Shown: one piece after another, positions 1-8,882 of the stretch
Layout: every line of letters begins with the position of its first letter
Position numbering within the stretch: the first letter of the stretch is position 1
Origin: Actinokineospora bangkokensis
GTDB lineage: Bacteria > Actinomycetota > Actinomycetes > Mycobacteriales > Pseudonocardiaceae
Assembly: GCF_001940455.1 (NCBI RefSeq)
Contig: NZ_MKQR01000007.1
Coordinates: 147,378-211,377 of the forward strand
DNA length: 64,000 nt
Direction: 5' to 3'
Notes under the pieces: model-generated
What the model saw: only the letters and a program-made list of their open reading frames with translations
Databases searched by the model: none
What the model was told of the DNA's origin: nothing
Position numbers and translations under genes: made by a program

Positions 1-398
1 ACGCCCACCACCCCACCGAGGTCGCCGCCCAGCTGGCCGCGGTGCGCCCGGCGGCGGGCGACGGCCGGGTCGTGGTGGTGTTCCAGCCGCACATGTACTC
101 CCGGACCAGGACCTTCGCCGCCGAGTTCGGCGCGGCGCTGGCCGCCGCCGACGAGGTCCTGGTGCTCGACGTGTTCGGCGCCCGCGAGGAGCCGGAGCCG
201 GGGGTCAGCGGCGCGCTGGTGGCCGACGCGGTGCCGCTGCCCGCCGACCGGGTCCACTACGAGCCCGCGTTCGACAAGGCGACGGCGCTGGTGGCGGGCC
301 TGGTGCGCGACGGCGACCTGGTGCTGACCATGGGCGCGGGCGACGTGACGATGCTCGGCCCCGAGCTGCTCGCCGAGCTGGAGCGGCGCACCGGATGA
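1..398 (+). CDS. murC: UDP-N-acetylmuramate-L-alanine ligase, 3' part (truncated by window)
   Basis: C-terminal end of MurC, the cytoplasmic ligase that adds L-alanine to UDP-MurNAc in peptidoglycan precursor synthesis. The reading frame is open from base 3 and begins with AHHPTEV, the end of the conserved DDYAHHPTE motif at the start of the C-terminal Mur domain. It continues with FQPHMYSRT and ends with a GAGDV motif, all typical of MurC. Only about 131 codons are present; the ATP-binding centre lies before the window. The stop overlaps the ftsQ start by 4 nt (ATGA), so the two are probably translationally coupled, as expected in a dcw cluster. Confidence 0.93.
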   Translation, partial: AHHPTEVAAQLAAVRPAAGDGRVVVVFQPHMYSRTRTFAAEFGAALAAADEVLVLDVFGAREEPEPGVSGALVADAVPLPADRVHYEPAFDKATALVAGLVRDGDLVLTMGAGDVTMLGPELLAELERRTG

Positions 399-1144
399 CC
401 GGGACCGTCCACCAGCGGACCAGGGCGCGGCGCAGGCCACCGCGCGCCGGGGAGCGCCCGCCCCGCCGCGCGCGCAGGCGCACCCCGCGCCGGTACCTGG
501 TCCGCCGGTGGACGGTGCTGGGGTCGTTCCTGCTGGTCACCGCGCTGGTGGTGGTCGTGTGGTTCACCCCGGTGATCGGTGTGCGGGACGTGCAGGTCAG
601 CGGCACCAGCGGGCTCAGCGCCGACGCGGTGCGCGAGGCCGCCGCCGTGGCCGCGGGCACCCCGCTGGTGCGGCTGGACACCGACGAGGTGGCCGAGCGG
701 GTGCGGCGGCTGCCCCGGGTCGACACCGTGCAGGTCACCCGGTCGTTCCCGGGGACCGTGCGGATCTCGGTCACCGAGCGCACCCCGGTGCTGGCGGTGG
801 CCGAGCAGGACGGGGTGCACCTGCTCGACGCGTCGGGCTTCGACTACAGCACGGTCGCCACCGCGCCCGCCGGCCTGCCCGCCCTCACCGCCGCCGACCA
901 GCCCAGCCGGGAGGCCGCGGCCATCGCGGTCGCGGCGCTGCCCGAGGCCCTGGTCCGCCAGGTCGCGGGCGTGGCCGCGCCCACCCCGGCCGACGTCCGG
1001 CTCACCCTGGGCGACGGGCGGGTCGTGGTGTGGGGCGGGCCGGAGGACTCCCCGCGCAAGGCCGCCGTGCTGGGCCCGCTGCTCACCCGTCCGGGCAAGA
1101 CCTACGACGTGGCGGCCCCCGAGTTCCCCACGATCGCGGGATAA
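395..1144 (+). CDS. ftsQ: Cell division protein FtsQ
   Basis: 249-aa bitopic membrane protein of the divisome (FtsQ-FtsB-FtsL complex). The N-terminus (residues 1-38) is a strongly basic cytoplasmic tail rich in Arg. One membrane segment lies at about 40-58, followed by a POTRA domain beginning with VRDVQVSG and the FtsQ domain with a [15 protein letters not shown] motif. Position between murC and ftsZ and the ATGA overlap with murC support the call. The start is fixed by that overlap. The sequence is typical in length for actinobacterial FtsQ. Confidence 0.93.
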   Translation: MTGTVHQRTRARRRPPRAGERPPRRARRRTPRRYLVRRWTVLGSFLLVTALVVVVWFTPVIGVRDVQVSGTSGLSADAVREAAAVAAGTPLVRLDTDEVAERVRRLPRVDTVQVTRSFPGTVRISVTERTPVLAVAEQDGVHLLDASGFDYSTVATAPAGLPALTAADQPSREAAAIAVAALPEALVRQVAGVAAPTPADVRLTLGDGRVVVWGGPEDSPRKAAVLGPLLTRPGKTYDVAAPEFPTIAG

Positions 1145-1183
1145 GCGCTCGAAACTGTCGGGGGTCTGCGCCAGGATGCCCCC

Positions 1184-1693
1184 ATGACCTCCGCGCCCCC
1201 CGACACCCGCGTCGACCCGCCCGACGTCGGCGACGAGGTCGCGCAGGTCAACGGCTTCCTCGACTACCTGCGCGGCACGGTGGTGCGCAAGGCGCACGGG
1301 CTGTCGGAGGTCGACGCCCGCCGCGCCGTGCTGCCCTCGCCGCTGATGACGGTCGCGGGCCTGCTCGGGCACCTGCGGTGGGTGGAGGCGCACTGGTTCG
1401 GCGTGGTGCTCGACGGCCAGCACGACCGCGCGCCCTGGGACCCGGCCGACCCGGACGCGGAGTTCCGCGTCCCGGACGGGGTCCCGCTGGCCCGGCTGGT
1501 CGAGGAGTACGAGGCGGAGTGCGCGCACAGCCGGGGGGTCGCGGCCGGGATGGCCTTCGACGACACCGGCACGTTCGAGGGCCGCACGGTCTCGCTGCGC
1601 TGGGTGCTGCTGCACATGGTCGAGGAGACCGGCAGGCACGCCGGGCACCTCGACGCCATCCGCGAGCTGCTGGACGGTGCGACGGGGGAGTGA
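1184..1693 (+). CDS. DinB/DUF664-family protein
   Basis: 169-aa cytoplasmic protein of the DinB-like four-helix-bundle superfamily (DUF664 type). Visible metal-site candidates are the His residues in GHLRWVEAHWF (about residues 62-72) and in RHAGHLD near residue 149, the usual three-His arrangement of DinB-like proteins. In actinobacteria this superfamily includes mycothiol-dependent enzymes, but no specific substrate can be assigned. It sits alone between ftsQ and ftsZ, an unusual place in a dcw cluster. The start ATG at 1184 has only a weak upstream purine tract. Confidence 0.8.
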   Translation: MTSAPPDTRVDPPDVGDEVAQVNGFLDYLRGTVVRKAHGLSEVDARRAVLPSPLMTVAGLLGHLRWVEAHWFGVVLDGQHDRAPWDPADPDAEFRVPDGVPLARLVEEYEAECAHSRGVAAGMAFDDTGTFEGRTVSLRWVLLHMVEETGRHAGHLDAIRELLDGATGE

Positions 1694-1892
1694 CCGGGGC
1701 CCGACAGCGGGGGGCGTGCACGTCCCGTGACCAACAACCGCGACGCCGCTCGGCGTGGCGGCTGGATACCGCGTCCCGCTATGCCTACCTTCCTTGATTA
1801 GTCCGGGGTTGACATAACTCCCGCTCTCTGGTTGACGCCGAGGGCCGGCCCCGGCAGGCACACCGCAGGGCATCCGATCAGGAAGGCGGCTC

Positions 1893-3149
1893 ATGACGCC
1901 CCCGCACAACTACCTCGCCGTGATAAAGGTCGTCGGCATCGGTGGCGGCGGCGTGAACGCCGTCAACCGCATGATCGAGGTCGGTCTCAAGGGTGTCGAG
2001 TTCATCGCGGTGAACACCGACGCGCAGGCACTGCTCATGTCCGACGCCGACGTCAAGCTCGACATCGGCCGCGAGCTGACCCGCGGCCTCGGCGCGGGCG
2101 CCAACCCCGAGGTCGGGCACAAGGCCGCCGAGGACCACCGCGAGGAGATCGAGGAGGTCCTCAAGGGGGCCGACATGGTCTTCGTGACCGCGGGTGAGGG
2201 CGGCGGCACCGGCACCGGCGGCGCCCCCGTGGTCGCCTCGATCGCCCGCAAGCTCGGCGCGCTGACCATCGGCGTGGTCACCCGGCCGTTCGCCTTCGAG
2301 GGCAAGCGCCGGGCCAAGCAGGCCGAGGACGGCATCCAGGAGCTGCGCAACGAGTGCGACACGCTCATCGTGATCCCCAACGACCGGCTGCTCCAGCTCG
2401 GGGACGTGGGCGTGTCGCTGATGGACGCGTTCCGCTCCGCCGACGAGGTGCTGCTCTCCGGTGTCCAGGGCATCACCGACCTCATCACCACCCCCGGCCT
2501 GATCAACCTCGACTTCGCCGACGTCAAGTCGGTGATGTCCGGGGCGGGCTCGGCGCTGATGGGCATCGGCTCCGCGCGCGGCGAGGGCCGGGCGGTGCAG
2601 GCCGCCCAGAAGGCGATCAACTCGCCGCTGCTGGAGGCCTCGATGGACGGTGCGCACGGCGTGCTGCTGGCCATCGCGGGCGGCTCGGACCTCGGCCTGT
2701 TCGAGATCAACGAGTCGGCGTCGCTGGTGCAGGAGGCCGCGCACCCCGAGGCCAACATCATCTTCGGCACGGTGATCGACGACTCGCTCGGCGACGAGGT
2801 GCGGGTGACCGTGATCGCGGCGGGCTTCGACGCCGGGGCGCCGACGCACAAGAAGCTGGACCCGTCGGCCATCGGCTCCCGGTCGTCGTCGGTCACCGCC
2901 TCGGCGCAGGCGGACCCGACGCCGCCCCCGCAGCCGCCCGAGCCGGAGCCCGCCGCGCCGCAGGTGCCCCCGCAGAGCACCTACACCCCGCCGCCGACCA
3001 GCTACAGCTCCTCGGTGTCGGCCACCCCGCCGCCGAGCGCCGTGCCGCGGCCGCTGGCGGGCGGCACCGGCAGCCTGCCCAGCCGGGCCGTGCCGGTGAC
3101 CGACGACCCGGACGACGAGGTGGACGTGCCGCCCTTCATGCGGCGCTAG
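1893..3149 (+). CDS. ftsZ: Cell division GTPase FtsZ
   Basis: 418-aa tubulin homologue that polymerises into the Z ring. Visible landmarks: the N-terminal [13 protein letters not shown] nucleotide-binding loop, the tubulin signature [10 protein letters not shown] (about residues 104-113), and the T7 loop [11 protein letters not shown] (about 204-214). A Pro-rich linker (about 325-405) leads to the C-terminal peptide [12 protein letters not shown] that binds SepF and FtsW in actinobacteria. AGGAAGG lies about 8 nt before the ATG. The 200-bp upstream gap has a TTGACA hexamer at 1809-1814 but no convincing matched -10. A strong hairpin terminator follows the gene. Confidence 0.98.
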   Translation: MTPPHNYLAVIKVVGIGGGGVNAVNRMIEVGLKGVEFIAVNTDAQALLMSDADVKLDIGRELTRGLGAGANPEVGHKAAEDHREEIEEVLKGADMVFVTAGEGGGTGTGGAPVVASIARKLGALTIGVVTRPFAFEGKRRAKQAEDGIQELRNECDTLIVIPNDRLLQLGDVGVSLMDAFRSADEVLLSGVQGITDLITTPGLINLDFADVKSVMSGAGSALMGIGSARGEGRAVQAAQKAINSPLLEASMDGAHGVLLAIAGGSDLGLFEINESASLVQEAAHPEANIIFGTVIDDSLGDEVRVTVIAAGFDAGAPTHKKLDPSAIGSRSSSVTASAQADPTPPPQPPEPEPAAPQVPPQSTYTPPPTSYSSSVSATPPPSAVPRPLAGGTGSLPSRAVPVTDDPDDEVDVPPFMRR

Positions 3150-3207
3150 TCCCACCCGGCCCCACCACCGCCTCGCAGGAGGCGGTCGGCGCGGCCTCGA
3201 CGACGAC

Positions 3208-3243
3208 AGGCGGGCACCCCCGACAAGGGGGTGCCCGCCTTTG
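3208..3243 (+). terminator. Hairpin terminator after ftsZ
   Basis: Perfect 14-bp inverted repeat (arms 3208-3221 and 3227-3240) with a 5-nt loop, followed by TTGT. It separates ftsZ from pgeF, although a second -10-like TAGGTT (3258-3263) follows directly and could start a pgeF transcript. Confidence 0.8.
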
Positions 3244-3305
3244 TCGGTCTGCCCGGATAGGTTGGTCCTCGGCAGGTGTCGGGCTTCAGCCGTGGAGAGT
3301 GCACA

Positions 3306-4013
3306 GTGCGCGTACGACGGGTGGTCACCACGCGCGAGGGCGGGGTCTCGCGGGCCCCGTACGAGTCGTTCAACCTGGGCGACCACGTCGGGGACGACCC
3401 GGCGGCGGTCGCCGCCAACCGCGGGCGCCTGGCCCGCGAGCTCGGCCTGGGGGCCGACCGGCTGGTGTGGATGGAGCAGGTGCACGGCCGCACCGCGCAG
3501 GTCGTCGACGGGCCGGTGGACGGGCCGCTGGAGGCCACCGACGCCGTCGTCACCGCCGAGCCGGGCCTGGGGCTGGTGGTGCTGGTCGCGGACTGCGTGC
3601 CGGTGCTGCTGGCCGACCCGGAGGCGGGCGTGGTGGCCGCGGTGCACGCGGGCAGGGTCGGCGCCAGGGTCGGGGTCGTCCCCGCCGCGCTGGCGGCGAT
3701 GGCGGAGGCGGGCGCGGACGTCCAGCGGGTCGAGGTGCTGCTCGGGCCCGCGGTGTGCGGCGACTGCTACGAGGTGCCGCAGGCGATGCAGACCGACGTG
3801 GAGAAGCACCTGCCGGGCAGCGCGTGCCGCACCCGCCGGGGCACGCCGGGGCTGGACCTGCGCGCCGGGCTGTGGCGCCAGCTCGCGGACGCGGGCGTGG
3901 CGAAGATCGGCATGGACCCGCGGTGCACCCGCGAGGAGCAGGCGCTGTTCAGCCACCGCAGGGACGGCACCACTGGGCGACTGGCCGCGGTCACCTGGGT
4001 GGACCCGTCATGA
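3306..4013 (+). CDS. pgeF: Peptidoglycan editing factor / laccase-domain protein (PgeF, YfiH family)
   Basis: 235-aa cytoplasmic copper/zinc-type oxidoreductase-fold protein. E. coli homologues remove misincorporated L-Ser from UDP-MurNAc precursors. The metal triad is visible as H60 (MEQVHG), C97 (ADCVP) and H114 (AVHAGR). The usual HAGWRG motif reads HAGRVG here. GTG at 3306 is chosen because GGAGAG lies 6 nt upstream and the protein then starts with the family-typical VRRVVTTREGGVS. A GTG at 3276 is in frame but has no ribosome site. The gene overlaps the next by ATGA, matching the actinobacterial ftsZ-pgeF-yggS-sepF order. Confidence 0.9.
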   Translation: MRVRRVVTTREGGVSRAPYESFNLGDHVGDDPAAVAANRGRLARELGLGADRLVWMEQVHGRTAQVVDGPVDGPLEATDAVVTAEPGLGLVVLVADCVPVLLADPEAGVVAAVHAGRVGARVGVVPAALAAMAEAGADVQRVEVLLGPAVCGDCYEVPQAMQTDVEKHLPGSACRTRRGTPGLDLRAGLWRQLADAGVAKIGMDPRCTREEQALFSHRRDGTTGRLAAVTWVDPS

Positions 4014-4762
4014 CCGCTGGGCGCACCGAGCCGGGGTCCGGGCGCAGCGCGGAGGTCGCGGCCAACCTGGCCGAGGTCCGGGCGCGCATCGAGGCCGCCT
4101 GCGCCGCCGCGGGCCGCGACCCGGCCGGGGTGCGGCTGCTGGGGGTCAGCAAGACCTGGCCCGCCTCGGACGCGGTGGCCCTGGCGGAACTCGGCGTGCT
4201 CGACCTCGCCGAGAACCGGGAGCAGGAGGCCGGGCCCAAGGCCGCGCTGATCGGCGCGGAGCGGCCCGACCTGGCGATCCGCTGGCACATGGTGGGCCAG
4301 CTGCAGCGCAACAAGGCCCGCGCGGTGGCCCGGTGGGCGCACGAGGTGCAGTCCGTGGACTCGGTGCGCCTGGCGGAGGCGCTGCACCGCGCTGTGGGCA
4401 ACGCCCAGGACGCCGGGGAGCGCGCCGACCCCCTGGACGTGCTCATCCAGGTGAGCCTGGACGACGACCCGGCGCGCGGCGGGTGCCCGGTCGACGGGAT
4501 CGGGGAGCTGGCCGAGGTCATAACTCGTTCGAGTGGACTTCGGTTGCGCGGGATCATGGCCGTGGCACCGCTGGGGGGACGACCCGAGGCCGCGTTCGCG
4601 CGCCTGGCGTCGGCGGGAGAACGGCTGCGGGAGACATATCCCACTGCTTCCGAGCTCTCCTGCGGCATGAGTAACGATCTTGAGGCGGCGATCGAGTACG
4701 GGTCGACGTGCGTGCGTGTCGGAACCGCTCTGCTCGGGAGGCGCGGTCTAGCCTTCCGGTGA
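4010..4762 (+). CDS. YggS-family pyridoxal phosphate homeostasis protein
   Basis: 250-aa single-domain PLP-binding protein (PLPBP/YggS/Alr-racemase N-terminal fold) that buffers cellular PLP; no catalytic reaction is established for the family. K48 in LGVSKTW is the expected Schiff-base lysine. WHMVGQLQRNKA and SCGMSNDLEAAIEYGST are the conserved phosphate-binding segments. ATG at 4010 overlaps the pgeF stop by 4 nt, indicating coupling. Location between pgeF and sepF is the standard actinobacterial arrangement. Confidence 0.92.
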   Translation: MTAGRTEPGSGRSAEVAANLAEVRARIEAACAAAGRDPAGVRLLGVSKTWPASDAVALAELGVLDLAENREQEAGPKAALIGAERPDLAIRWHMVGQLQRNKARAVARWAHEVQSVDSVRLAEALHRAVGNAQDAGERADPLDVLIQVSLDDDPARGGCPVDGIGELAEVITRSSGLRLRGIMAVAPLGGRPEAAFARLASAGERLRETYPTASELSCGMSNDLEAAIEYGSTCVRVGTALLGRRGLAFR

Positions 4763-4870
4763 GTCAGGGGTTCGGGGAACTCTGGACCCCGGTGTGACGG
4801 TTGAGACTCGTGAGGCACGGGTAGGTCGTCCCGCACGAGGACAGTCGCCGGGGAAGTCGCGGAGGATGGC

Positions 4871-5509
4871 ATGAGCACGCTGCAGAAGCTGAAGGCCTAC
4901 TTCGGCATGGTCCCTGCCGACGAGTTCGACGACTACGACCTCGACGACTACGACCGGCGCGGGTACGGGCACCGGCCCGAGTACCTGGCCGACGACGAGT
5001 TCGACGACTACGGCTCCGGCCGCGCCCGCCGCGGTGGTCGCTACCGGGCCGAGGCCGACCTCGACGAGGACTACGAGCCCGCCGAGCGGCCCCGGGTCCG
5101 CCCGGCGCCGTGGGTGCCCACCCCGGTGCCCGTGGACACCGGCACCCGCGGCTCGCTGGCCGTGGACGCCCGGCGCGAGCCCCCCGCGCGCACCCGCCCC
5201 ACCGAGCAGCCGGTGCCCTCCGGCTACCCGCTGGGCCGCGTGGTGACCCTGCACCCCACCAGCTACCTGGAGGCCAGGACGATCGGGGAGCACTACCGCG
5301 ACGGCCGCCCGGTGATCATGAACCTGACCGAGATGGAGGACGGCGACGCCAAGCGCCTCGTCGACTTCGCCGCCGGTCTGGCCTTCGCCGTGCGCGGTTC
5401 GATGGACAAGGTCACCAGCAAGGTGTTCTTGATCTCACCGCCCAACGCCGACCCCACCGCGGAGGACAAGCGGCGGTTGGCCGAGGGCGGGTTCGCGGGC
5501 CGCGCCTGA
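4871..5509 (+). CDS. sepF: Cell division protein SepF
   Basis: 212-aa Z-ring anchor. The N-terminal MSTLQKLKAYFGM is the amphipathic membrane-binding helix. An acidic and tyrosine-rich linker (about 17-120, repeated EFDDY) leads to the C-terminal SepF fold (about 125-200, HPTSYLEARTIGEHYRDGRPV, then LVDFAAGLAFAVRGSMDKV), which dimerises and binds the FtsZ C-terminal peptide. GGAGG lies about 6 nt before the ATG. In actinobacteria lacking FtsA, SepF is the membrane tether of FtsZ. Confidence 0.96.
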   Translation: MSTLQKLKAYFGMVPADEFDDYDLDDYDRRGYGHRPEYLADDEFDDYGSGRARRGGRYRAEADLDEDYEPAERPRVRPAPWVPTPVPVDTGTRGSLAVDARREPPARTRPTEQPVPSGYPLGRVVTLHPTSYLEARTIGEHYRDGRPVIMNLTEMEDGDAKRLVDFAAGLAFAVRGSMDKVTSKVFLISPPNADPTAEDKRRLAEGGFAGRA

Positions 5510-5528
5510 GTGATGGCAGAGTTGACCC

Positions 5529-5810
5529 GTGGATGTTCTGCGCATCGCCCTCTTCTGGGTGTTCTTCACGTTGTGGCTGCTGCTCACCGCCCGCGTGGTG
5601 GTGGAGTTCGTCCGGATGTTCGCCCGGGACTGGCGGCCCGCCGGTGGGGTTGCGGTGACGCTGGAGACCATCTACACAGTGACAGACCCCCCGGTGCGCC
5701 TGGTCCGTCGGATCATCCCGACGGTCCGCATCGGGGGGGTTGGGCTGGACTTATCGATTATGGTGCTGCTGTTCGTCGTATACATTGCGATGCAACTGGC
5801 CTATCCCTGA
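5529..5810 (+). CDS. YggT-family membrane protein
   Basis: 93-aa integral membrane protein with two hydrophobic helices (about residues 3-28 and 72-92). They flank a conserved loop with TDPPVRLVRRIIP, the YggT signature. Function is not established; in Gram-positive genomes it sits between sepF and divIVA as here, and an osmotic or division-related role has been suggested for the family. The GTG at 5529 lies 19 nt after the sepF stop, so co-transcription is likely. Confidence 0.9.
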   Translation: MDVLRIALFWVFFTLWLLLTARVVVEFVRMFARDWRPAGGVAVTLETIYTVTDPPVRLVRRIIPTVRIGGVGLDLSIMVLLFVVYIAMQLAYP

Positions 5811-5850
5811 CGGGACTTGGGTGCAGCCCTGGAGCGCGTGAGGTGATCAG

Positions 5851-6684
5851 ATGTCGTTGACCCCCGCTGACGTGCACAACGTCGCGTTCAGCAAGCCTCC
5901 TATCGGGAAGCGGGGCTACAACGAGGACGAGGTGGACGCTTTCCTCGACCTGGTCGAGGTGGAGCTGTCCCGCCTGATCGAGGAGAACAACGACCTGCGT
6001 GCCCAGGTCGAGCAGCTCGACGCGCAGCTGGAGTCGGCCCGCGCGGACCTCGACGACGCTCGTTCCGGCGCGGCCCCGGCCTCCCCCGTGCGGGCGGTCG
6101 AGGAGCCCCGGCGGCTCAACCCGGTGCCCCCGCCCAGCTCGCTGGAGCAGACCAGCCCCGGCGGCGGTGGCGACCACCACGTGCAGGCGGCCAAGGTGCT
6201 CGGCCTCGCGCAGGAGATGGCCGACCGGCTGACCGGCGAGGCCAAGGCCGAGGCGGACACCATGCTCTCGGAGGCGCGGACCAAGTCCGAGCAGCTGCTC
6301 TCCGAGGCCCGGTCGAAGTCCGACACCATGGTCAACGAGGCGCGCGGTCGCGCCGAGACCATGCTGAACGACGCCCGCACCCGGGCCGAGACGCTGGAGC
6401 GGCAGGCCCGCGAGAAGGCCACCTCGCTGGAGCGCGACGCCCAGCGCCAGCACACCGAGATCCTGGGCGCGGTGCAGGCCGAGCGCACCACCCTGGAGAA
6501 GAAGATCGACGAGCTGCGCACCTTCGAGCGCGAGTACCGCACCCGCCTCAAGACGTTCCTGGAGTCGAGCCTGCGCGAGCTGGGCGACCGCGGCTCGGCC
6601 GCGCCGACCTCCGAGGGCGCCCGGGCGGCGAGCGGGCAGCAGAGCGGCGGCTACTCCTTCGGCCCGCGCGCCGAGGCGGGCTGA
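5851..6684 (+). CDS. wag31: Polar growth protein DivIVA/Wag31
   Basis: 277-aa coiled-coil scaffold of the cell pole and branch points, which organises apical peptidoglycan synthesis in actinobacteria. The N-terminus has the DivIVA lipid-binding domain ([31 protein letters not shown]). A Pro-rich hinge (about 75-108) precedes a long coiled coil (about 115-245) made of repeated EA-rich segments such as [24 protein letters not shown] is the only ribosome-site-like sequence before the ATG. It ends the division block, followed by a hairpin. Confidence 0.97.
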   Translation: MSLTPADVHNVAFSKPPIGKRGYNEDEVDAFLDLVEVELSRLIEENNDLRAQVEQLDAQLESARADLDDARSGAAPASPVRAVEEPRRLNPVPPPSSLEQTSPGGGGDHHVQAAKVLGLAQEMADRLTGEAKAEADTMLSEARTKSEQLLSEARSKSDTMVNEARGRAETMLNDARTRAETLERQAREKATSLERDAQRQHTEILGAVQAERTTLEKKIDELRTFEREYRTRLKTFLESSLRELGDRGSAAPTSEGARAASGQQSGGYSFGPRAEAG

Positions 6685-6707
6685 GCCGGAGCGCGACCGG
6701 GCACGGC

Positions 6708-6736
6708 GCCCGCGGGTGGGCTGACCACCCGCGGGC
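6708..6736 (+). terminator. Hairpin terminator after wag31
   Basis: Perfect 12-bp arms (6708-6719 and 6725-6736) with a 5-nt loop and no T tract, a form common in high-GC actinobacteria. It lies between wag31 and the following membrane-protein gene. Confidence 0.65.
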
Positions 6737-6763
6737 CGCACGACCCGGTCCACGGGACGCACA

Positions 6764-7309
6764 GTGCTGATCATCGTGCTGCTGCTGGTCCTGGTGGCGT
6801 TCGGCCTGCTGGTCGCCGCGCTCACCACGGCCAACACCCTGTTCGCCTGGATCTCCGTCGCCGTCAGCGTGGCCGCCGCCGTGCTGCTGGTGGTCGACTG
6901 GGTGCAGACCCGTCGCCGCAAGCAGGGGGACGCGGACGCGGGCCCCGCTGCCGCCGACGACGAGCCGGACGAGGACGACACCCCGGACGAGGACGAGCCG
7001 GAACCGCCCGCGCAGGCCGCGGTCGACCCGCCGGGTGACGAGCCCGCCGAGGAGGCCACCGACGCCGCCGACCGGCTGGTGGTGTCCGAGCTGACGGCAG
7101 AGGTGCGGGTGCTCGACGAGCGCCCGCGCTACCACCTGGCGAAGTGCGCGTTCATCTCGGGCAGGCCGTCGCTGTCGCTGCCGGTCTCCGAGGCGCGCGA
7201 CCTCGGGTTCACCCCCTGCGCGCTCTGCACGCCGGACGCGGTCCTGGCCGCCCGGCACCGCAAGGAGGCCAAGGGCGCCGCCGAGGGGGCGACCCCGGAG
7301 GCGGAGTGA
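6764..7309 (+). CDS. Membrane protein with C-terminal HxxxC...CxxC motif
   Basis: 181 aa. Two closely spaced hydrophobic segments (about 1-22 and 26-46) are followed by a basic stop-transfer RRRKQ. A long acidic, Pro-rich linker (about 58-110) leads to a small C-terminal domain with YHLAKCAF, later LPVSEARDLGFTPCALC. The H-x3-C and C-x2-C spacing suggests a metal-binding treble-clef-like fold of the kind found in Ada-like or thermonuclease-associated domains; this is inference. No function is known to me. A homologous gene after wag31 is common in actinobacteria. Confidence 0.7.
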   Translation: MLIIVLLLVLVAFGLLVAALTTANTLFAWISVAVSVAAAVLLVVDWVQTRRRKQGDADAGPAAADDEPDEDDTPDEDEPEPPAQAAVDPPGDEPAEEATDAADRLVVSELTAEVRVLDERPRYHLAKCAFISGRPSLSLPVSEARDLGFTPCALCTPDAVLAARHRKEAKGAAEGATPEAE

Positions 7310-7396
7310 CCCCTGTGGATGGATTCCCCCGCGCGGCGCGAGCCGGGTCTAACCTGGCCCCGCTCGACCGCACCAGGGGGATCACCAGGGGGAACC

Positions 7397-8755
7397 ATGT
7401 CCACGTCCGGCTCCACGCGACCGCGGCTCGGCGGTGATTGCCGCAGGCTGCTCGTGGCCGCCGCCGCGACCAACCTCGCCGACGGCATCGCGCTCGCCGC
7501 GGGCCCGCTGCTCGTCGCCTCGCTCACCGGCGACCCGCTGCTCATCGCGCTCGCGGTGTTCGCCCAGCAGCTGCCGTGGCTGCTGCTGTCGCTGATCAGC
7601 GGCGCCCTCGTCGACCGGCTCGACCGGCGGCGGCTGGTCGCCGCGGTCAACGCCGCCCGCGCGCTGGTGCTGGGCGCGCTGGCGGTGGCCACCGCCACCG
7701 GTCACGTGTCGCTGCCGGTCGTGTACGCGGCGTTCTTCCTGCTCGGCACGGCCGAGACGCTCGCGGACAACGCCTCGTCGGCGCTGCTGCCCTCGGTGGT
7801 GCCCACCGCCGACCTGCCGAGGGCCAACGCGCGGTTCACCGCCGTGCAGCTGGTGACCAACCACTTCGCGGGGCCGCCGGTGGGTGCCGCCGTCTTCGTC
7901 TTCGCCGCGGCGCTGCCGTTCGGGGTCAACGCGGCCACCTTCCTGATCGCGGCGCTGGTGGTGCTGGGGATGCGGCACCGCCCCGAGCGCGTCGAGCGGG
8001 AGCCCGGCCGGATCCGGCACGAGATCGCCGAGGGCGTGCGGTACCTGTGGGACCAGCGGCTGCTGCGGTTGTTCGCGGTGTGCCTGCTGTTCATGAACTT
8101 CACCCTGGGCGGGGTGCAGGCCATCCTCGTGCTCTACGCCGGGCAGCGGCTGGGGCTGTCGAGCATCGGCTTCGGCCTGCTCACCACGGTGATGGCGGTC
8201 GGCGGGCTGGTGGGCACGGTGATCGCGCCGCCCCTGGTGCGCGCGGTGGGGGAGAGCCCGCTGATGCGCGCGGGGTTGGTGGTCGAGACGGCCACCCACT
8301 TCGTGTTCGCCCTGAACGCGCAGGCCTGGGTGGCTGTTGTGACGCTGTTCGTGTTCGGGGTGCACGCCGTGGTGTGGGGCACGGTGATGGTCTCGGTGCG
8401 CCAGCGGGTCGTGCCCGACCGGTTGCGCGGCCGGGTCGGCAGCTCGTCGATGCTGCTGACCATCGGGGGGACGGCGCTGGGCTCGCTGTCGGGCGGGCTG
8501 CTGGTCAAGGTCTTCGGGCTCGGGGCACCGTTCTGGTTCGCGGGCGGGGCGATGGTCGTGGTGGCGCTCGTCGCGTGGCGGGGGTTCGCGCCGCGGGCGT
8601 TCGCCGGGGAGGCGGCCGGGAACGCGGTTGCGGGAAGTGGGTATCCTGGGAGCACAGACATCGATCCGGCCATCACCGGGGAGTCTCCGGAAGAACGGGC
8701 GCGCGGGTCGGGCAGACCCCGGGCCCCAGTAGAACCGGACGGGTCAGGCCCGTGA
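7397..8755 (+). CDS. MFS exporter (EntS/MFS_3-like)
   Basis: 452-aa twelve-helix major facilitator. Loop 2-3 motif [13 protein letters not shown] (about residues 72-84) and the second-half motif [14 protein letters not shown] match the EntS-like drug/siderophore efflux group; substrate unknown. ATG at 7397 is preferred over an in-frame ATG at 7319 because AGGGGG precedes it and the membrane protein then starts normally. The transporter domain ends near residue 412. The last ~40 codons ([19 protein letters not shown] and onward) are encoded by the ileS T-box leader, so the C-terminal tail is probably not functionally selected as protein. Confidence 0.85.
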   Translation: MSTSGSTRPRLGGDCRRLLVAAAATNLADGIALAAGPLLVASLTGDPLLIALAVFAQQLPWLLLSLISGALVDRLDRRRLVAAVNAARALVLGALAVATATGHVSLPVVYAAFFLLGTAETLADNASSALLPSVVPTADLPRANARFTAVQLVTNHFAGPPVGAAVFVFAAALPFGVNAATFLIAALVVLGMRHRPERVEREPGRIRHEIAEGVRYLWDQRLLRLFAVCLLFMNFTLGGVQAILVLYAGQRLGLSSIGFGLLTTVMAVGGLVGTVIAPPLVRAVGESPLMRAGLVVETATHFVFALNAQAWVAVVTLFVFGVHAVVWGTVMVSVRQRVVPDRLRGRVGSSSMLLTIGGTALGSLSGGLLVKVFGLGAPFWFAGGAMVVVALVAWRGFAPRAFAGEAAGNAVAGSGYPGSTDIDPAITGESPEERARGSGRPRAPVEPDGSGP

Positions 8756-8880
8756 CAGCCTGGCAACGAGTGGCCACCGGGCACCCGGTGGCAAGCGGGG
8801 TGGTACCGCGGCGCGGACCGGCACGAGGCCGGTGCGGGTCGTCCCCGTGCGGGCCCGACGATCCGTACGAGGAGCACCAG
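8641..8880 (+). promoter_or_regulatory. ileS T-box leader (translational type), specifier ATC
   Basis: Actinobacterial ileS T-box. Stem I segment contains GATCCGGCCATCACCGGGGA with the Ile specifier ATC at 8672-8674, followed by CTCCGGAAGAACG. The T-box proper lies at 8790-8811 and contains GGGTGGTACCGCGG, which pairs the tRNA acceptor end through GGT. The ribosome site GAGGAG (8869-8874) lies 8 nt before the ileS ATG, as in leaders that regulate by sequestering the ribosome site. The first ~115 nt overlap the coding end of the MFS gene; TATCCT at 8642-8647 is the best -10 candidate. Confidence 0.93.
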
Positions 8881-8882
8881 CC

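Noticed and set aside
1878-3956. 692-aa minus-strand frame over ftsZ and pgeF
   Set aside because: Spans two well-recognised plus-strand genes and a terminator; no protein family resemblance.
6240-6420. Repeat element in wag31
   Set aside because: The periodicity is the heptad-type coiled coil of DivIVA at protein level.
7319-7396. Earlier start (7319) for the MFS gene
   Set aside because: The extra 26 residues are polar and unlike transporter N-termini; the ATG at 7397 has a G-rich ribosome site and a TCTAACCT -10-like sequence lies in the skipped stretch.
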